A DNA stretch of 50,635 bases, from positions 1 through 50,635 of the forward strand of contig DLNC01000032.1 in the NCBI GenBank assembly GCA_002478265.1. The letters are read 5' to 3'. This DNA is from Syntrophaceae bacterium UBA7520. Lineage in GTDB: Bacteria > Desulfobacterota > Syntrophia > Syntrophales > Smithellaceae. Under the pieces are notes generated by a model. That model did no database searches, was not told where the DNA came from, and worked only from the letters and a program-made list of their open reading frames with translations. Of the stretch, positions 27,256 through 35,883 are shown piece by piece (position 1 is the first letter of the stretch; each line of letters opens with the position of its first letter). The position numbers were made by a program, and so were the translations under genes.

Positions 27256-28596
27256 ATGATTGAGCAAAAAACGGATGCTGATATTATTGTCGTGGGCGGC
27301 GGCGCCGCCGGTCTGATGGCGGCGGGACGCGCAGCACAGGAGGGCGCGCGTGTGTTGTTGCTGGAAAAGACCGATTCCCTGGGGAAAAAAATTATGGTTA
27401 GCGGCAAGACGCGCTGTAATCTCACCAATGACGCAGATTTAAAAAAATTTATCGGCATGTACGGCTCCCATGGCCGCTTCCTGTATGGCGCGTTTCACAG
27501 GTTTTTCCGACCGGAGCTTTTGGCTTTTTTGGCCAGGTATGGACTGCAAACCAAAACGGAACGCGGCGGGAGAATTTTTCCCGCGACCGATGATGCTCGC
27601 GATGTTGTGCGCGTTTTTCAACAATATCTCGCCGCCAACAAAGTCAAGATAGTTTATCATGCAGCGGTAACAGCAATTGATTATAGCGAAAATAAATTTA
27701 CACTAAAAACGGCAAAACGTGAATATGTTTCGCGCGGTTTGATTCTGGCCACAGGCGGCTCTTCCTGGCCGGATACCGGTTCCACCGGCGACGGATACAA
27801 GCTGGCTCGACAATTGGGACACACGGTTACAAAATTACGCCCGGCGCTGGTGCCGCTTGTCGTGCGCGAGCAGAGCCTTGCCCAGTCCATGCAGGGGGTA
27901 AGCCTGCGCAATGTGCGCGCGGCGGCATTTTGCTGCCGGGCTGAAGAGGTTGAGATGAAAATGATGCCGCAGGCAAATTACGGACGCGGTGAGGCGAAAA
28001 AAGCCAGGGGAGCGCTGATCGAGAGCCGTTTCGGAGAGATGATTTTTACGCATTTCGGCCTGGGCGGACCGATTATTCTGTTGATGAGCCTGGCGGTGGC
28101 CGAGGCATTGGAAGAGGGGCCGGTGTCAGTGCTGATTGATTTGAAACCGGCGGTAACTGCCGATGCGCTGAACAAGCGACTGCAAAAAGATCTCAACGCG
28201 CACGGTAAGAAAAAAATCACCGGCATCATGAAAGAATATTTGCCGGCTAAAATGATCAAACCGGCAATTGCGCGGGCGGGAATTGACGAAGAAACGCCGG
28301 CGCATCAGATTTCCGCTCGGCAACGCGAAAATATTGTCGCCACGCTCAAATGTCTGCGTTTTAATATTCAGGGATCATTGCCGCTGGAAAACGCGATTGT
28401 CACCGCGGGAGGGGTGGCGCTTGAGGAAATCGACCCGCGCACGATGGCATCAAAAAAAATTCCCGGTCTTTATTTTTGCGGCGAGGTCATGGATATTGAC
28501 GCGGACACGGGTGGCTATAATCTGCAGGCGGCTTTTTCCACCGGCTATGTGGCGGGCGAGAGCGCCGCAAAATATTTTCTTTCCGGGGCGCTATAG
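27256..28596 (+). CDS. BaiN/HI0933-family FAD-dependent flavoprotein
   Basis: 446 residues. The FAD-binding motif is IIVVGGGAAGLMAAGRAAQE near the N-terminus, followed by LGKKIMVSGKTRCNLTN, which is diagnostic of the HI0933/YhiN/BaiN family. ILATGGSSWPDTGSTGDGY and the C-terminal PGLYFCGEVMDIDADTGGYN complete the flavin domain. These proteins are predicted NAD(P)H-dependent reductases; most are uncharacterised, and BaiN was proposed to reduce bile-acid intermediates. The substrate here is unknown. It is divergent from the terpene-synthase homologue and convergent with a small gene. Confidence 0.87.
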   Translation: MIEQKTDADIIVVGGGAAGLMAAGRAAQEGARVLLLEKTDSLGKKIMVSGKTRCNLTNDADLKKFIGMYGSHGRFLYGAFHRFFRPELLAFLARYGLQTKTERGGRIFPATDDARDVVRVFQQYLAANKVKIVYHAAVTAIDYSENKFTLKTAKREYVSRGLILATGGSSWPDTGSTGDGYKLARQLGHTVTKLRPALVPLVVREQSLAQSMQGVSLRNVRAAAFCCRAEEVEMKMMPQANYGRGEAKKARGALIESRFGEMIFTHFGLGGPIILLMSLAVAEALEEGPVSVLIDLKPAVTADALNKRLQKDLNAHGKKKITGIMKEYLPAKMIKPAIARAGIDEETPAHQISARQRENIVATLKCLRFNIQGSLPLENAIVTAGGVALEEIDPRTMASKKIPGLYFCGEVMDIDADTGGYNLQAAFSTGYVAGESAAKYFLSGAL

Positions 28597-28600
28597 TCTA

Positions 28601-28849
28601 TTATTTTAAAGTATCCTTGCTTTTTTCGATAAGAAGAAACCATGCCATAAAGTCAAAAGGCAATCTGTCATACGGCCTAACACCTCGCTGATGTAATTTT
28701 TCGTAATAGGGCAGTTGATACGTTGGCACTACCCGAACTTTTTCTATGGCGACAAGACGGATGTTTTTATCAAACAGCGAGAAAACTTCCTGTAACTCCG
28801 GATAAATCATTTCGGTATTGGTCAAATCCTTTATAAATTCATGCGGCAT
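28601..28849 (-). CDS. small hypothetical protein
   Basis: 82 residues starting MPHEFIKDLTNTEMIYPELQ and ending FMAWFLLIEKSKDTLK. Composition is ordinary for a soluble protein, with no signal, membrane helix or motif that I recognise. Its ATG lies within the last codons of the frameshifted CxxC fragment upstream, so it may be translationally coupled to it. It ends 4 bp from the convergent flavoprotein gene. It could be real or the remnant of a larger gene. Confidence 0.45.
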   Translation of the reverse strand: MPHEFIKDLTNTEMIYPELQEVFSLFDKNIRLVAIEKVRVVPTYQLPYYEKLHQRGVRPYDRLPFDFMAWFLLIEKSKDTLK

Positions 28850-29002
28850 ATATGCTTTGAGCCAGTTCGCGCAGCAGCGGAACCTGGTTTTTCAGCGGCA
28901 GGCCGCAGACGGCGCGATGGTGGACGACACGCGGCTCGTTTTTGTGTATTGACCAGTTGATGGAGCAGTTGCGGCATTATCCATGGTAATTTTTTTGCTC
29001 AT
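28839..29002 (-). pseudogene. frameshifted small CxxC protein gene
   Basis: A start codon at 29002 gives MSKKITMDN and then runs into an unlikely sequence. In a second frame, from just after 28980, there is a good protein-like stretch beginning CRNCSINWSIHKNEPRVVHH and ending VPLLRELAQSIYAA at a TGA (28839-28841), but it has a stop codon upstream and no start. Adding one base near 28977 would join the two into a protein of about 54 residues with a CxxC pair. Either a single-base loss inactivated the gene or the assembly has an indel there. Confidence 0.45.
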
Positions 29003-29012
29003 TTTTTTCAGT

Positions 29013-30299
29013 TTAAGAACGAGCGTCTGTATCAGACGCTTTTTTTGCTGGTGATGTTTCTTTAACCAGCATACTGGCGATAAAAGCGCCCATAAGAAAA
29101 AGAACGCCGATTTTAAACGCGGATGAATAAGCCGCCGCGCTGTAACGATCACCCACGGCGCCGAAATGATCAAGGTAAAGCCCCATGAGCGGCTGTCCTA
29201 GCGCCGCCCCGGCAAAGGGAAAAATATTGATGAGGCCGGTCGCCGTGCCCGCGATTTCCAGCGGAAAATATTCCTTGATGGAACTGTAACCCACGACCAC
29301 CGCGCCGGAGATGCAGAAACTGTAGGAGAAGCACCACAAATACAACAGAGGCTTGTTGAAATCGGAGGTAAAAAAAGCCAAAAGCGCAAAGAGGCATAAA
29401 GCGATGAATTGATTGGTCGCCAGAATTTTTTTTCGTGATGGGAAAACGTGATCGGTAAGCCAACTTATCGTGGGCGCGCCGATCATGAGGCCCAGCGCCA
29501 TCATCGATAAAATCCCACCGGCTTGAGTTTTGGACATGCCGTAAACATGCATCAAAAAAGGTCCGCCCCAGAGACCGGTGAAACTAAGAGATACTACCGC
29601 ACCAAGAAAAAAAACCATCGCCCACGGCCAAAAGCGAGGTTCTTTAACCACCAGAAGCATGCCGCGCCACATGGGAATTTTTTTCACGGCAGCGTTCGCG
29701 GGCGGCTGATTGTTTAAAATATTAAAACCCATTTCCTGGGGGGTGTCACGCACCATCAGCCAGATGGTAAGGGCAATGAGTAAAGTGAGCGCGCCGATGA
29801 CCATCATGGAACCGCGCCAGCCGATAGACGCGCTCAAATAGGCCAGAGGCGTGGCTGCGGTATAACCGCCGAAACCACCCAGGGCCATCAGAAAGCCGGT
29901 CATGCGCACGTATTTTTCGGGCTCGAACCAGTTGGTAAGAATTTTCATCGTCGGCACGAACACCATGGCTACGCCCAGGCCGACAACGATGCGCGCGATA
30001 ATGGCGGCGCTCACGCTGTGCGCGCAGGCGAGGGCGAAGGCGCCGGCAGCGGCAAAAATAAAAAAGAAAGTGATGGAGCGCCGCGGCCCCCAGGAATCGG
30101 CCAAAAGCCCCGCGGGAATTTGCATCAGCGCGTAGGGATAAAAATAGGCGGAAGCAAGAATTCCCATAAGCGCGCCGCTGGTTTCCAAATCACGCATCAT
30201 GTCCACAGCGACAACAGCCGGAGCCAGGCGATGAAAAAAAACCAGTACGTAGGCGGCGCCTAAAATAGCGAAGATGAAGTAACGATATCGAAAGCCCAT
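29013..30299 (-). CDS. major facilitator superfamily transporter
   Basis: Polytopic membrane protein of 428 residues with about 12 hydrophobic helices. The loop after helix 2 has GLLADSWGPRR, the MFS motif A; VGLGVAMVFVPTMKIL and later SGAVVVGYSSIKEYFP are similar to organic-anion or sugar-phosphate type MFS proteins (the GlpT/NarK-like part of the superfamily). The substrate cannot be told from the sequence. The protein ends in a polar tail (SPAKKASDTDARS). A small broken gene lies just downstream; upstream is a 286-bp gap in which I see no gene or clear promoter. Confidence 0.87.
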   Translation of the reverse strand: MGFRYRYFIFAILGAAYVLVFFHRLAPAVVAVDMMRDLETSGALMGILASAYFYPYALMQIPAGLLADSWGPRRSITFFFIFAAAGAFALACAHSVSAAIIARIVVGLGVAMVFVPTMKILTNWFEPEKYVRMTGFLMALGGFGGYTAATPLAYLSASIGWRGSMMVIGALTLLIALTIWLMVRDTPQEMGFNILNNQPPANAAVKKIPMWRGMLLVVKEPRFWPWAMVFFLGAVVSLSFTGLWGGPFLMHVYGMSKTQAGGILSMMALGLMIGAPTISWLTDHVFPSRKKILATNQFIALCLFALLAFFTSDFNKPLLYLWCFSYSFCISGAVVVGYSSIKEYFPLEIAGTATGLINIFPFAGAALGQPLMGLYLDHFGAVGDRYSAAAYSSAFKIGVLFLMGAFIASMLVKETSPAKKASDTDARS

Positions 30300-30585
30300 A
30301 TTTATTCTTTAACACGAAAAAGACGTCGATATATTTTTTTATGCAAAATAATTACGCAGGCTCTTAACATAATGTCGGCATAATTTCATGAATAAATAAA
30401 ACGGTGCGCGCTTTTTCTCCGGCGCAACTAAAAAGCAGCAAGATGCCGCTTGTAAATTTTTTCACCGTGTGGTAGTGACTTGCAGTCAAACGATAATGCG
30501 GCGGTTATCTAAGCATTTAAAATAATTAAAAAATCACAGAAAATGATCATGACGGAAAAAAATCGGCTTGGCGGGAGGGAGTAAC

Positions 30586-32757
30586 TTGAACATCATCTTG
30601 AATGCCATGGCGCAAGGCAGAAAGACGCTGACGGAAGCGGAGGCAAAAGAAATTTTAAAACATTACGGTGTTCCGGTGGTGAAAGAAAAATCCGCCGCGA
30701 CCCCGGCCGACGCTCAGGCAATAGCGGAGAAGTTCGGATATCCTGTAGTGCTTAAAGGTTTGGGCGCGCGCCTGACGCATAAGACAGAACAAGGTCTGGT
30801 TAAACTCAATTTAAAAAATAAAGATGAAGTAAAAGAAGCGGCACTTGTGATTCAGCAAGCGGCGGGCGATGATCTGGAAGGTTTCCTGGTGCAACCGATG
30901 CTCGCGGGCAAAAGGGAATTCGTCGCTGGTCTTTTTCATGACAATCAGTTTGGCCCCACCGTGATGTTTGGTTTGGGCGGAATATTTACCGAGGCCATTG
31001 AGGATGTCGTTTTCGCGCTGGCGCCGCTGGATAAAAAAGACGCGCGCAAAATGATCGGACAAATAAAAGCGCAAAAGCTTCTGGGTGAGTTTCGAGGAGA
31101 GAAAGCGCCGGACACGGAAGCGCTGATGAAAACACTTATGGCCGTCTCGAAGATAGGAATGGAAATACCGCAAATCCGGGAAATTGATATCAACCCGCTG
31201 CTGGTGACAAAAGACGGCGAAATCGCGGCAGTGGACGCGCTGATTGTGCTGGGCGATATCCCCCAGCAGAAAAAATTCCCTGTGCCCATCGCCCCTAAGG
31301 CGATGGGAAAATTATTTTATCCCAAATCCATTGCCTTTGTCGGCGCGTCCGCCGGGATCAGCAAATGGGGTCAGTTAATGTTTTCCAATGTGCTCGCGGG
31401 CAATTATCAGGGAAAAGTTTTTCTGGTGAACCCCAAAGGCGGGGAAATTATCGGACGCCATGTTTATAAATCGGTGACAGACATTGAAGAACCGGTTGAC
31501 CTGGCGGTTGTCACAGTTCCGGCGGAAAAAGTTCTGGCGCTGATTCCGGAATTCAAGGCAAAAAAAATTAAAAATGTCCTGCTGATTTCTTCCGGCTTTG
31601 CCGAAGTCGGCCCGGAAGGAAAACGCCTGGAAGAAGAATTGGTACGTCTGGCCAGAGAGGCGGGAATTATTATTTTGGGACCAAACACCATGGGGATATC
31701 CAATCCCCATATCTCGCTTTACTGCACGGGAACGCATGTGCGCCCAAAGCCCGGCGATACCATGCTGGTTACGCAGTCCGGCAATTTAGGAACGCAGCTT
31801 CTGGCTTTTGCTGAAAAAGAAGGCATCGGCATCCGTGCCTTTGCCGGTTCAGGCAACGAAGCAATGATAACGATAGAAGACGCGATGGAAGGTTTCGAGG
31901 TTGACGACCTGACGAAGACGGTTGTTCTATACATCGAAAGCATCAAGAACGGCCGCCGCTTTTATGAAGCGGCCAAACGCGTGGGAAAAAAGAAACCGGT
32001 TATTGCCCTGAAAGGCGGGCGCACCGCGGCGGGAGCGGAGGCCGCGGCCAGCCACACCGGCGCAATGGCTTCCAACGTGAAAGTATTCAAAGCTGTCTGC
32101 AAACAGGCGGGAATTATTCTGGTGGATCAGCCGATGGATTTGCTGGATCTTTCCGCGGCCTTTTCTTCACTGCCTCTGCCTAAGGGTAAAAAAGTGGGCA
32201 TCATGACGCTGGGCGGCGGCTGGGGCGTGGTGGCATCGGATTTATGCATGGAAAACGGATTGGAAGTTCCGCATTTATCAGACGAAGTGATTGCCCGGAT
32301 TAATAAACTTTTGCCGGAATTCTGGAATCACGCCAATCCGGTCGATCTGGTCGGCGAGATGAACACCGATATTCACATGACTATTCTCGAAGAGCTGCTG
32401 CAGTGGGATGGTTGCGATGCGGTCATTCACATGGGCATCATCGGCCGCCGTATCATGATTCAGTCTGTCCTGGAATCAACGGTGAAGCTGGAACCTCACT
32501 TGTATCAGGAAAACTTTGTCGAGGGCTCCATCATGTTTCTGGATGAATTTGAAAAGCGATTTGTCGAGCGCACTGTGCATCTGATGGAAAAATATGAAAA
32601 GCCGGTGGCAGGTGTGTATCTGCTCAATGATAATAAAACGCACACGATCACAGAAGTGCCGGGATGCAGATACAAAGGCGTCAACTTCATCACACCGGAG
32701 CGCACGGTCAAAGCGCTGGCGCAGATGTATCAATACACGCAGTGGCTCAAAGGTTAA
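30586..32757 (+). CDS. ADP-forming acyl-CoA synthetase (acetate-CoA ligase type), ATP-grasp domain first
   Basis: 723 residues from a TTG start at 30586, which has a strong GGGAGGGAG site; an ATG at 30607 lacks one. Domain order is ATP-grasp (about 8-225, beginning LTEAEAKEILKHYGVPVVKE), CoA-binding (about 232-360, FYPKSIAFVGAS), then a succinyl-CoA-ligase-type domain with the phospho-histidine near residue 490 in AASHTGAMAS. This beta-alpha order differs from the more usual alpha-beta fusion. The family converts acyl-CoA plus ADP and phosphate to acid plus ATP, or the reverse; in anaerobes it can conserve energy. The acyl substrate is unknown. The gene stands alone. Confidence 0.9.
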   Translation: MNIILNAMAQGRKTLTEAEAKEILKHYGVPVVKEKSAATPADAQAIAEKFGYPVVLKGLGARLTHKTEQGLVKLNLKNKDEVKEAALVIQQAAGDDLEGFLVQPMLAGKREFVAGLFHDNQFGPTVMFGLGGIFTEAIEDVVFALAPLDKKDARKMIGQIKAQKLLGEFRGEKAPDTEALMKTLMAVSKIGMEIPQIREIDINPLLVTKDGEIAAVDALIVLGDIPQQKKFPVPIAPKAMGKLFYPKSIAFVGASAGISKWGQLMFSNVLAGNYQGKVFLVNPKGGEIIGRHVYKSVTDIEEPVDLAVVTVPAEKVLALIPEFKAKKIKNVLLISSGFAEVGPEGKRLEEELVRLAREAGIIILGPNTMGISNPHISLYCTGTHVRPKPGDTMLVTQSGNLGTQLLAFAEKEGIGIRAFAGSGNEAMITIEDAMEGFEVDDLTKTVVLYIESIKNGRRFYEAAKRVGKKKPVIALKGGRTAAGAEAAASHTGAMASNVKVFKAVCKQAGIILVDQPMDLLDLSAAFSSLPLPKGKKVGIMTLGGGWGVVASDLCMENGLEVPHLSDEVIARINKLLPEFWNHANPVDLVGEMNTDIHMTILEELLQWDGCDAVIHMGIIGRRIMIQSVLESTVKLEPHLYQENFVEGSIMFLDEFEKRFVERTVHLMEKYEKPVAGVYLLNDNKTHTITEVPGCRYKGVNFITPERTVKALAQMYQYTQWLKG

Positions 32758-32814
32758 AGGCCGCGGGCAATCACCGCCGAAAGTTTCAACCGAAAATTTT
32801 TTGTGCTGCTTTGA

Positions 32815-33352
32815 CTGATCCCGCCCGGGCAGTGTCATCTGCTTCGGTCCGTACAAAAACCAGGCGGGGAAGATGAAGCTCACAAGGCTTTTAAAATAAA
32901 CGCGCAACGAACGTTGCCAGTCTGCCATAAAGTCCCAAGCGCTTATTTTAGCGTAACCGTTTACGGTCCTGTCTTTCCAGGGGTATTGTTTCACGTGAAA
33001 CATCAGCGCTCCTTAATGATCGGGGTGAACGGCAAAACAAAAACCTTCCTACGCGTTAACCTCGTCAATATATTTCCGCGACGCTATATTCTCCGCGTCT
33101 TTGGGATAGAAGAGGGGAGATTTGGTATTAAAAGCGAGATAGTGATGTAAGTGTAGGCGATAATTTCTGCGCGCCAATCAAGAAAGCGCGGCCATGCCAT
33201 CTTTCCCAGCCCTTTCTTTTGGCCCGCAGATGGGCGTGATCAGCGAGTGTGAAAAAAGCGAGCTGATGCTTGCCGGCCAGTGTGAGGATTTTGCCCAGCG
33301 GCGTGTATCCGTCAAAGGAGAAAGATGAGAGCAGATGAATAACGCCGCCTGC
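32815..33352 (-). pseudogene. decayed PHP-domain phosphoesterase-like gene
   Basis: Fragments of one protein are spread over three frames. Frame 1 (33352 to about 33180) reads GVIHLLSSFSFDGYTPLGKI and FFTLADHAHLRAK, the start of a PHP domain, with the second His of HxH replaced by Leu. Frame 2 (about 33150-33049) reads HHYLAFNTKSPLFYPKDAEN then IASRKYIDEVNA and a TAG. Frame 3 (about 33046-32815) reads GFCFAVHPDH, a TAA, then MFHVKQYPWKDRTVNGYAKI and DFMADWQRSLRVYF. The start is also missing, with a TAA at 33353-33355. Several independent lesions argue for true decay. The 175-residue open frame from 33003 is its tail plus unrelated sequence. Confidence 0.75.
32987..33002. promoter_or_regulatory. 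parS centromere-like site
   Basis: TGTTTCACGTGAAACA, a perfect 16-bp palindrome identical to the consensus bound by ParB/Spo0J. It overlaps the codons for M-F-H-V-K-Q in the PHP pseudogene. parB in this window is the expected binder, about 22 kb away. No second copy was noticed in the window. Confidence 0.88.
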
Positions 33353-33404
33353 TTAGGCAAAAAGTTTCAGGCATGTTTATCAAATTATCCGAAAGATTTT
33401 GAAA

Positions 33405-33436
33405 TAAAAAAAGGCAGGTCATCGGGCCTGCCTTTT
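33405..33436 (-). terminator. rho-independent terminator of the degP-like gene
   Basis: AAAAGGCAGG (33409-33418) pairs with CCTGCCTTTT (33427-33436); on the minus strand it is followed by a run of T. It lies 20 bp after the protease stop codon. Confidence 0.9.
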
Positions 33437-33455
33437 GAGAGTAATGTTTTTATCT

Positions 33456-34937
33456 TTATTCTATACTCAGCGTGACAAAGAAGCTGGCGTTGCCGCGTCG
33501 GATGAGCAGCATGACGCTTTTCTTCTGCGCCGCTTTGGCGATTTCCTGATTGTACTCTTTCATGGAGCTTACTTTAATTCTGTTGACCTGCACAATGATA
33601 TCCTGCGGCTGAATGCCTACTTCATCGGCAGGAGAGCCGGGTTCAACACCGGCGACCATCACGCCGGCATTTTGCGGAACGCCGAGCTGCCGGGCCATCT
33701 CCGGAGTAATATCCCGCGCGGCAATACCAAAATGCCCGGCCGTGCCTTTTGTCGGCGCTGTTGCTTCCGCCGTGTCTTTTCGTTCAGCCACCACTACCCG
33801 GAATGTCATTTCGCGCCCGTCACGCAGCACTTTAATGGCCGCTCTTTCTCCTACCTGCATTCCGGCGATGGTCAAAAGCAGTGTGTGCGTGTCTTTAATT
33901 TCTTTGCCGTTGATTTCGATGATAATGTCACCAACTTTAATTCCCGCCTTGTCCGCCGGATCGTCTTTGAACACGTCGGAAACCAATGCCCCGGTGCGGT
34001 CTTTAAGGTTCATATTTTTGGCGATATCTTCGGTAATATCCTGCACGGAAATTCCCAGCCAGCCGCGGGTGACGCGGCCTTTTGATTTCAGATCGGATAA
34101 AATTGACTTGGCCATGTTGATGGGAATGGCAAAACCGATGCCCTGTCCCTGCGCTACGATGGCCGTGTTGATGCCGATTACCTTTCCTTCCATATTGAAA
34201 AGAGGGCCACCGCTGTTGCCGGGATTAATCGAAGCGTCAGTTTGAATGAAGTTATCATAAGGGCCGGCGCCGATGACACGGCCTTTGGCGCTTACAATGC
34301 CCGCGGTTACGGTCGCTTCCAGGCCGAAAGGATTGCCGATCGCGATTACCCATTCACCGACTCTTACCTGATCAGAATCGCCGATTTCCACCACCGGCAG
34401 GCTGTTGCGCGGTTTTATTTTGATCAAAGCGATATCTGTTTTGGGATCGGTGCCCACCACTTTTGCTTCATATTCACGGTTATCGGAGACCTTGACAACT
34501 ATTTTATCCGCTTTTTCCACCACATGATTGTTGGTGAAAATGTAGCCGTCGTTGCTGATGATGAAACCGGAGCCCAAGCTGCGCTGTTTGAATTCGCGCT
34601 GAGGGATGTCGCCGAAAAAGCGGTCGAAAAAGTCATCGCCAAAAGGCCCGCCGCCAAAAGGAGAACGTCCGAAGGGAGAAGCAAAACCTTTGGTTGTTTT
34701 CGTGGTGCTGATATTCACCACCGCGGGTTTGACGCGCTCGGCCAAATCCGAAAAAGAGAGAGGTACTTTAGCGGTATCGCCGGAAGCGAATGGCGAACTG
34801 GCTGCGGCCTGCGGAATGTCGGGAAGGGGCGAAGAGATAAAAGACGAGCGCAAAACTTCAATCAGAGAAACGATAAAAAAGGCGATTAAAAACGCCAGTA
34901 AAAACATGAAAAAGGTTTTGCGGTTTTGGTTTTTCAT
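33456..34937 (-). CDS. DegP/HtrA-type periplasmic serine protease (Do family)
   Basis: 493 residues. An N-terminal membrane segment or signal anchor (MFLLAFLIAFFIVSLIEVL, about 11-29) is followed by the trypsin-like domain with the catalytic triad H in TNNHVVEKADK, D in KTDIALIKI and S in NPGNSGGPLFN. Two PDZ domains follow (about 300-390 and 400-485), with GWLGISVQDI and later VMVAGVEPGSPADEVG. This is the DegP/DegQ architecture for envelope protein quality control. GGAGG lies 5 bases before the ATG, and a TTGACA-16-TATATT promoter lies upstream. Confidence 0.95.
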   Translation of the reverse strand: MKNQNRKTFFMFLLAFLIAFFIVSLIEVLRSSFISSPLPDIPQAAASSPFASGDTAKVPLSFSDLAERVKPAVVNISTTKTTKGFASPFGRSPFGGGPFGDDFFDRFFGDIPQREFKQRSLGSGFIISNDGYIFTNNHVVEKADKIVVKVSDNREYEAKVVGTDPKTDIALIKIKPRNSLPVVEIGDSDQVRVGEWVIAIGNPFGLEATVTAGIVSAKGRVIGAGPYDNFIQTDASINPGNSGGPLFNMEGKVIGINTAIVAQGQGIGFAIPINMAKSILSDLKSKGRVTRGWLGISVQDITEDIAKNMNLKDRTGALVSDVFKDDPADKAGIKVGDIIIEINGKEIKDTHTLLLTIAGMQVGERAAIKVLRDGREMTFRVVVAERKDTAEATAPTKGTAGHFGIAARDITPEMARQLGVPQNAGVMVAGVEPGSPADEVGIQPQDIIVQVNRIKVSSMKEYNQEIAKAAQKKSVMLLIRRGNASFFVTLSIE

Positions 34938-34994
34938 AAAGTCCTCCGATTATGTGGCGCCGTGTTAAGGGCAGCTGTTGAATTTTTTTGGCTA

Positions 34995-35022
34995 AATATA
35001 ACGATTGACTCTTTTTTGTCAA
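34995..35022 (-). promoter_or_regulatory. sigma70-type promoter of the degP-like gene
   Basis: On the minus strand TTGACA (35022-35017), a 16-base spacer and TATATT (35000-34995), about 58 bases before the protease start codon. Confidence 0.6.
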
Positions 35023-35100
35023 CGGAAATCGGGCCGTGATGGTTTGAAGTCCCGGCAATCATGTGTTAATATCAGGCATACCGGTTACAGAAAGACGCCG

Positions 35101-35883
35101 ATGAGTATTCCCGAAAAAATAGGCAATTACATATCCGGGCGGATACAGGCATTGGCACGGATGATTTTTTTTGCCGTAAAGGTTTTCCGCCGCGTTATGA
35201 CGCCCGCCACCTACAACAGCGCCACGCGCACGGTATTGATCAATCAGATTTATTTCACTTCCGTGCAGATTCTGCCGGTCTTTCTTCTTGTTTCGGCTGT
35301 TGTCGGCTCTCTTTTTATCGGCGTTGTGTTTCAGGCATTGAAGAACTTGGGGTTGGTTTCGCTTTTGGGCAATGTGCTGATGGGACTGATTGTCACGGAA
35401 CTTTCGCCTTTTTTCACGGTGCTTTTGATTACGTTGCGTTCGGGCGCCGCCATCAACGCGGAAATAGCCGCGATGCAGGTAAACCGGGAAATAAAAGCCC
35501 TGGAAGTGTTCCGCATTGATATCATCGATTACCTTTTGGCGCCACGGGTGGTCAACGGCATTATTTCTGTTGTGCTTTTGAGCTTTCTTTTTTCGATTGT
35601 CCTGATGACCAGCGGCATTTTGTTTTCGCGGGTTATTTTCGGCATCAGCACGGATGTCTACGTCAATATCCTGTTAAACTCGACAAATTTTTCTGATATA
35701 GTTGTGGCGCTCTTAAAATGCGCCGCGTTTGGTTTTTTCATTACGCTGATACCAATTTATTCCGGACTGCAGGCAACGCATGAACTAACAAGTATTCCTA
35801 TTGTCGTTTCCCGCGGGATGGTAAGGGTTTTCGCGGCGATTCTTGTTATTGAGGTGCTGTCATTACTGATAAGATTGCTGTGA
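35101..35883 (+). CDS. MlaE-type ABC permease
   Basis: Inner-membrane permease of MCE/Mla lipid transport systems, 260 residues from the ATG at 35101. Several hydrophobic helices are visible; the conserved cytoplasmic segment reads SGAAINAEIAAMQVNREIKA followed by LEVFRIDIIDYLLAPRVV, and GISTDVYVN and GLQATHEL are also family-like. The frame is open 32 codons upstream, but that part is not family-like. Its last bases (GTGA) overlap the start of the degenerate ATPase gene, so the four genes at 35101-37740 are probably one operon for lipid movement between the membranes. Confidence 0.9.
   Translation: MSIPEKIGNYISGRIQALARMIFFAVKVFRRVMTPATYNSATRTVLINQIYFTSVQILPVFLLVSAVVGSLFIGVVFQALKNLGLVSLLGNVLMGLIVTELSPFFTVLLITLRSGAAINAEIAAMQVNREIKALEVFRIDIIDYLLAPRVVNGIISVVLLSFLFSIVLMTSGILFSRVIFGISTDVYVNILLNSTNFSDIVVALLKCAAFGFFITLIPIYSGLQATHELTSIPIVVSRGMVRVFAAILVIEVLSLLIRLL

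Noticed and set aside
30300..30585. possible regulatory RNA before the acyl-CoA synthetase
   Set aside because: The 286-bp gap shows no clear hairpin with a T-run, no riboswitch core and no good promoter; nothing specific can be claimed.
32476..33003. 175-residue minus-strand open frame starting MFHVKQYPW
   Set aside because: Its first 60 or so residues are the tail of the decayed PHP gene, and the rest runs antisense through the end of the acyl-CoA synthetase gene. It is not an independent protein.
35005..35100. 32-codon N-terminal extension of MlaE
   Set aside because: The extra residues are polar and unlike the family, and they overlap the degP promoter region; the ATG at 35101 is preferred.
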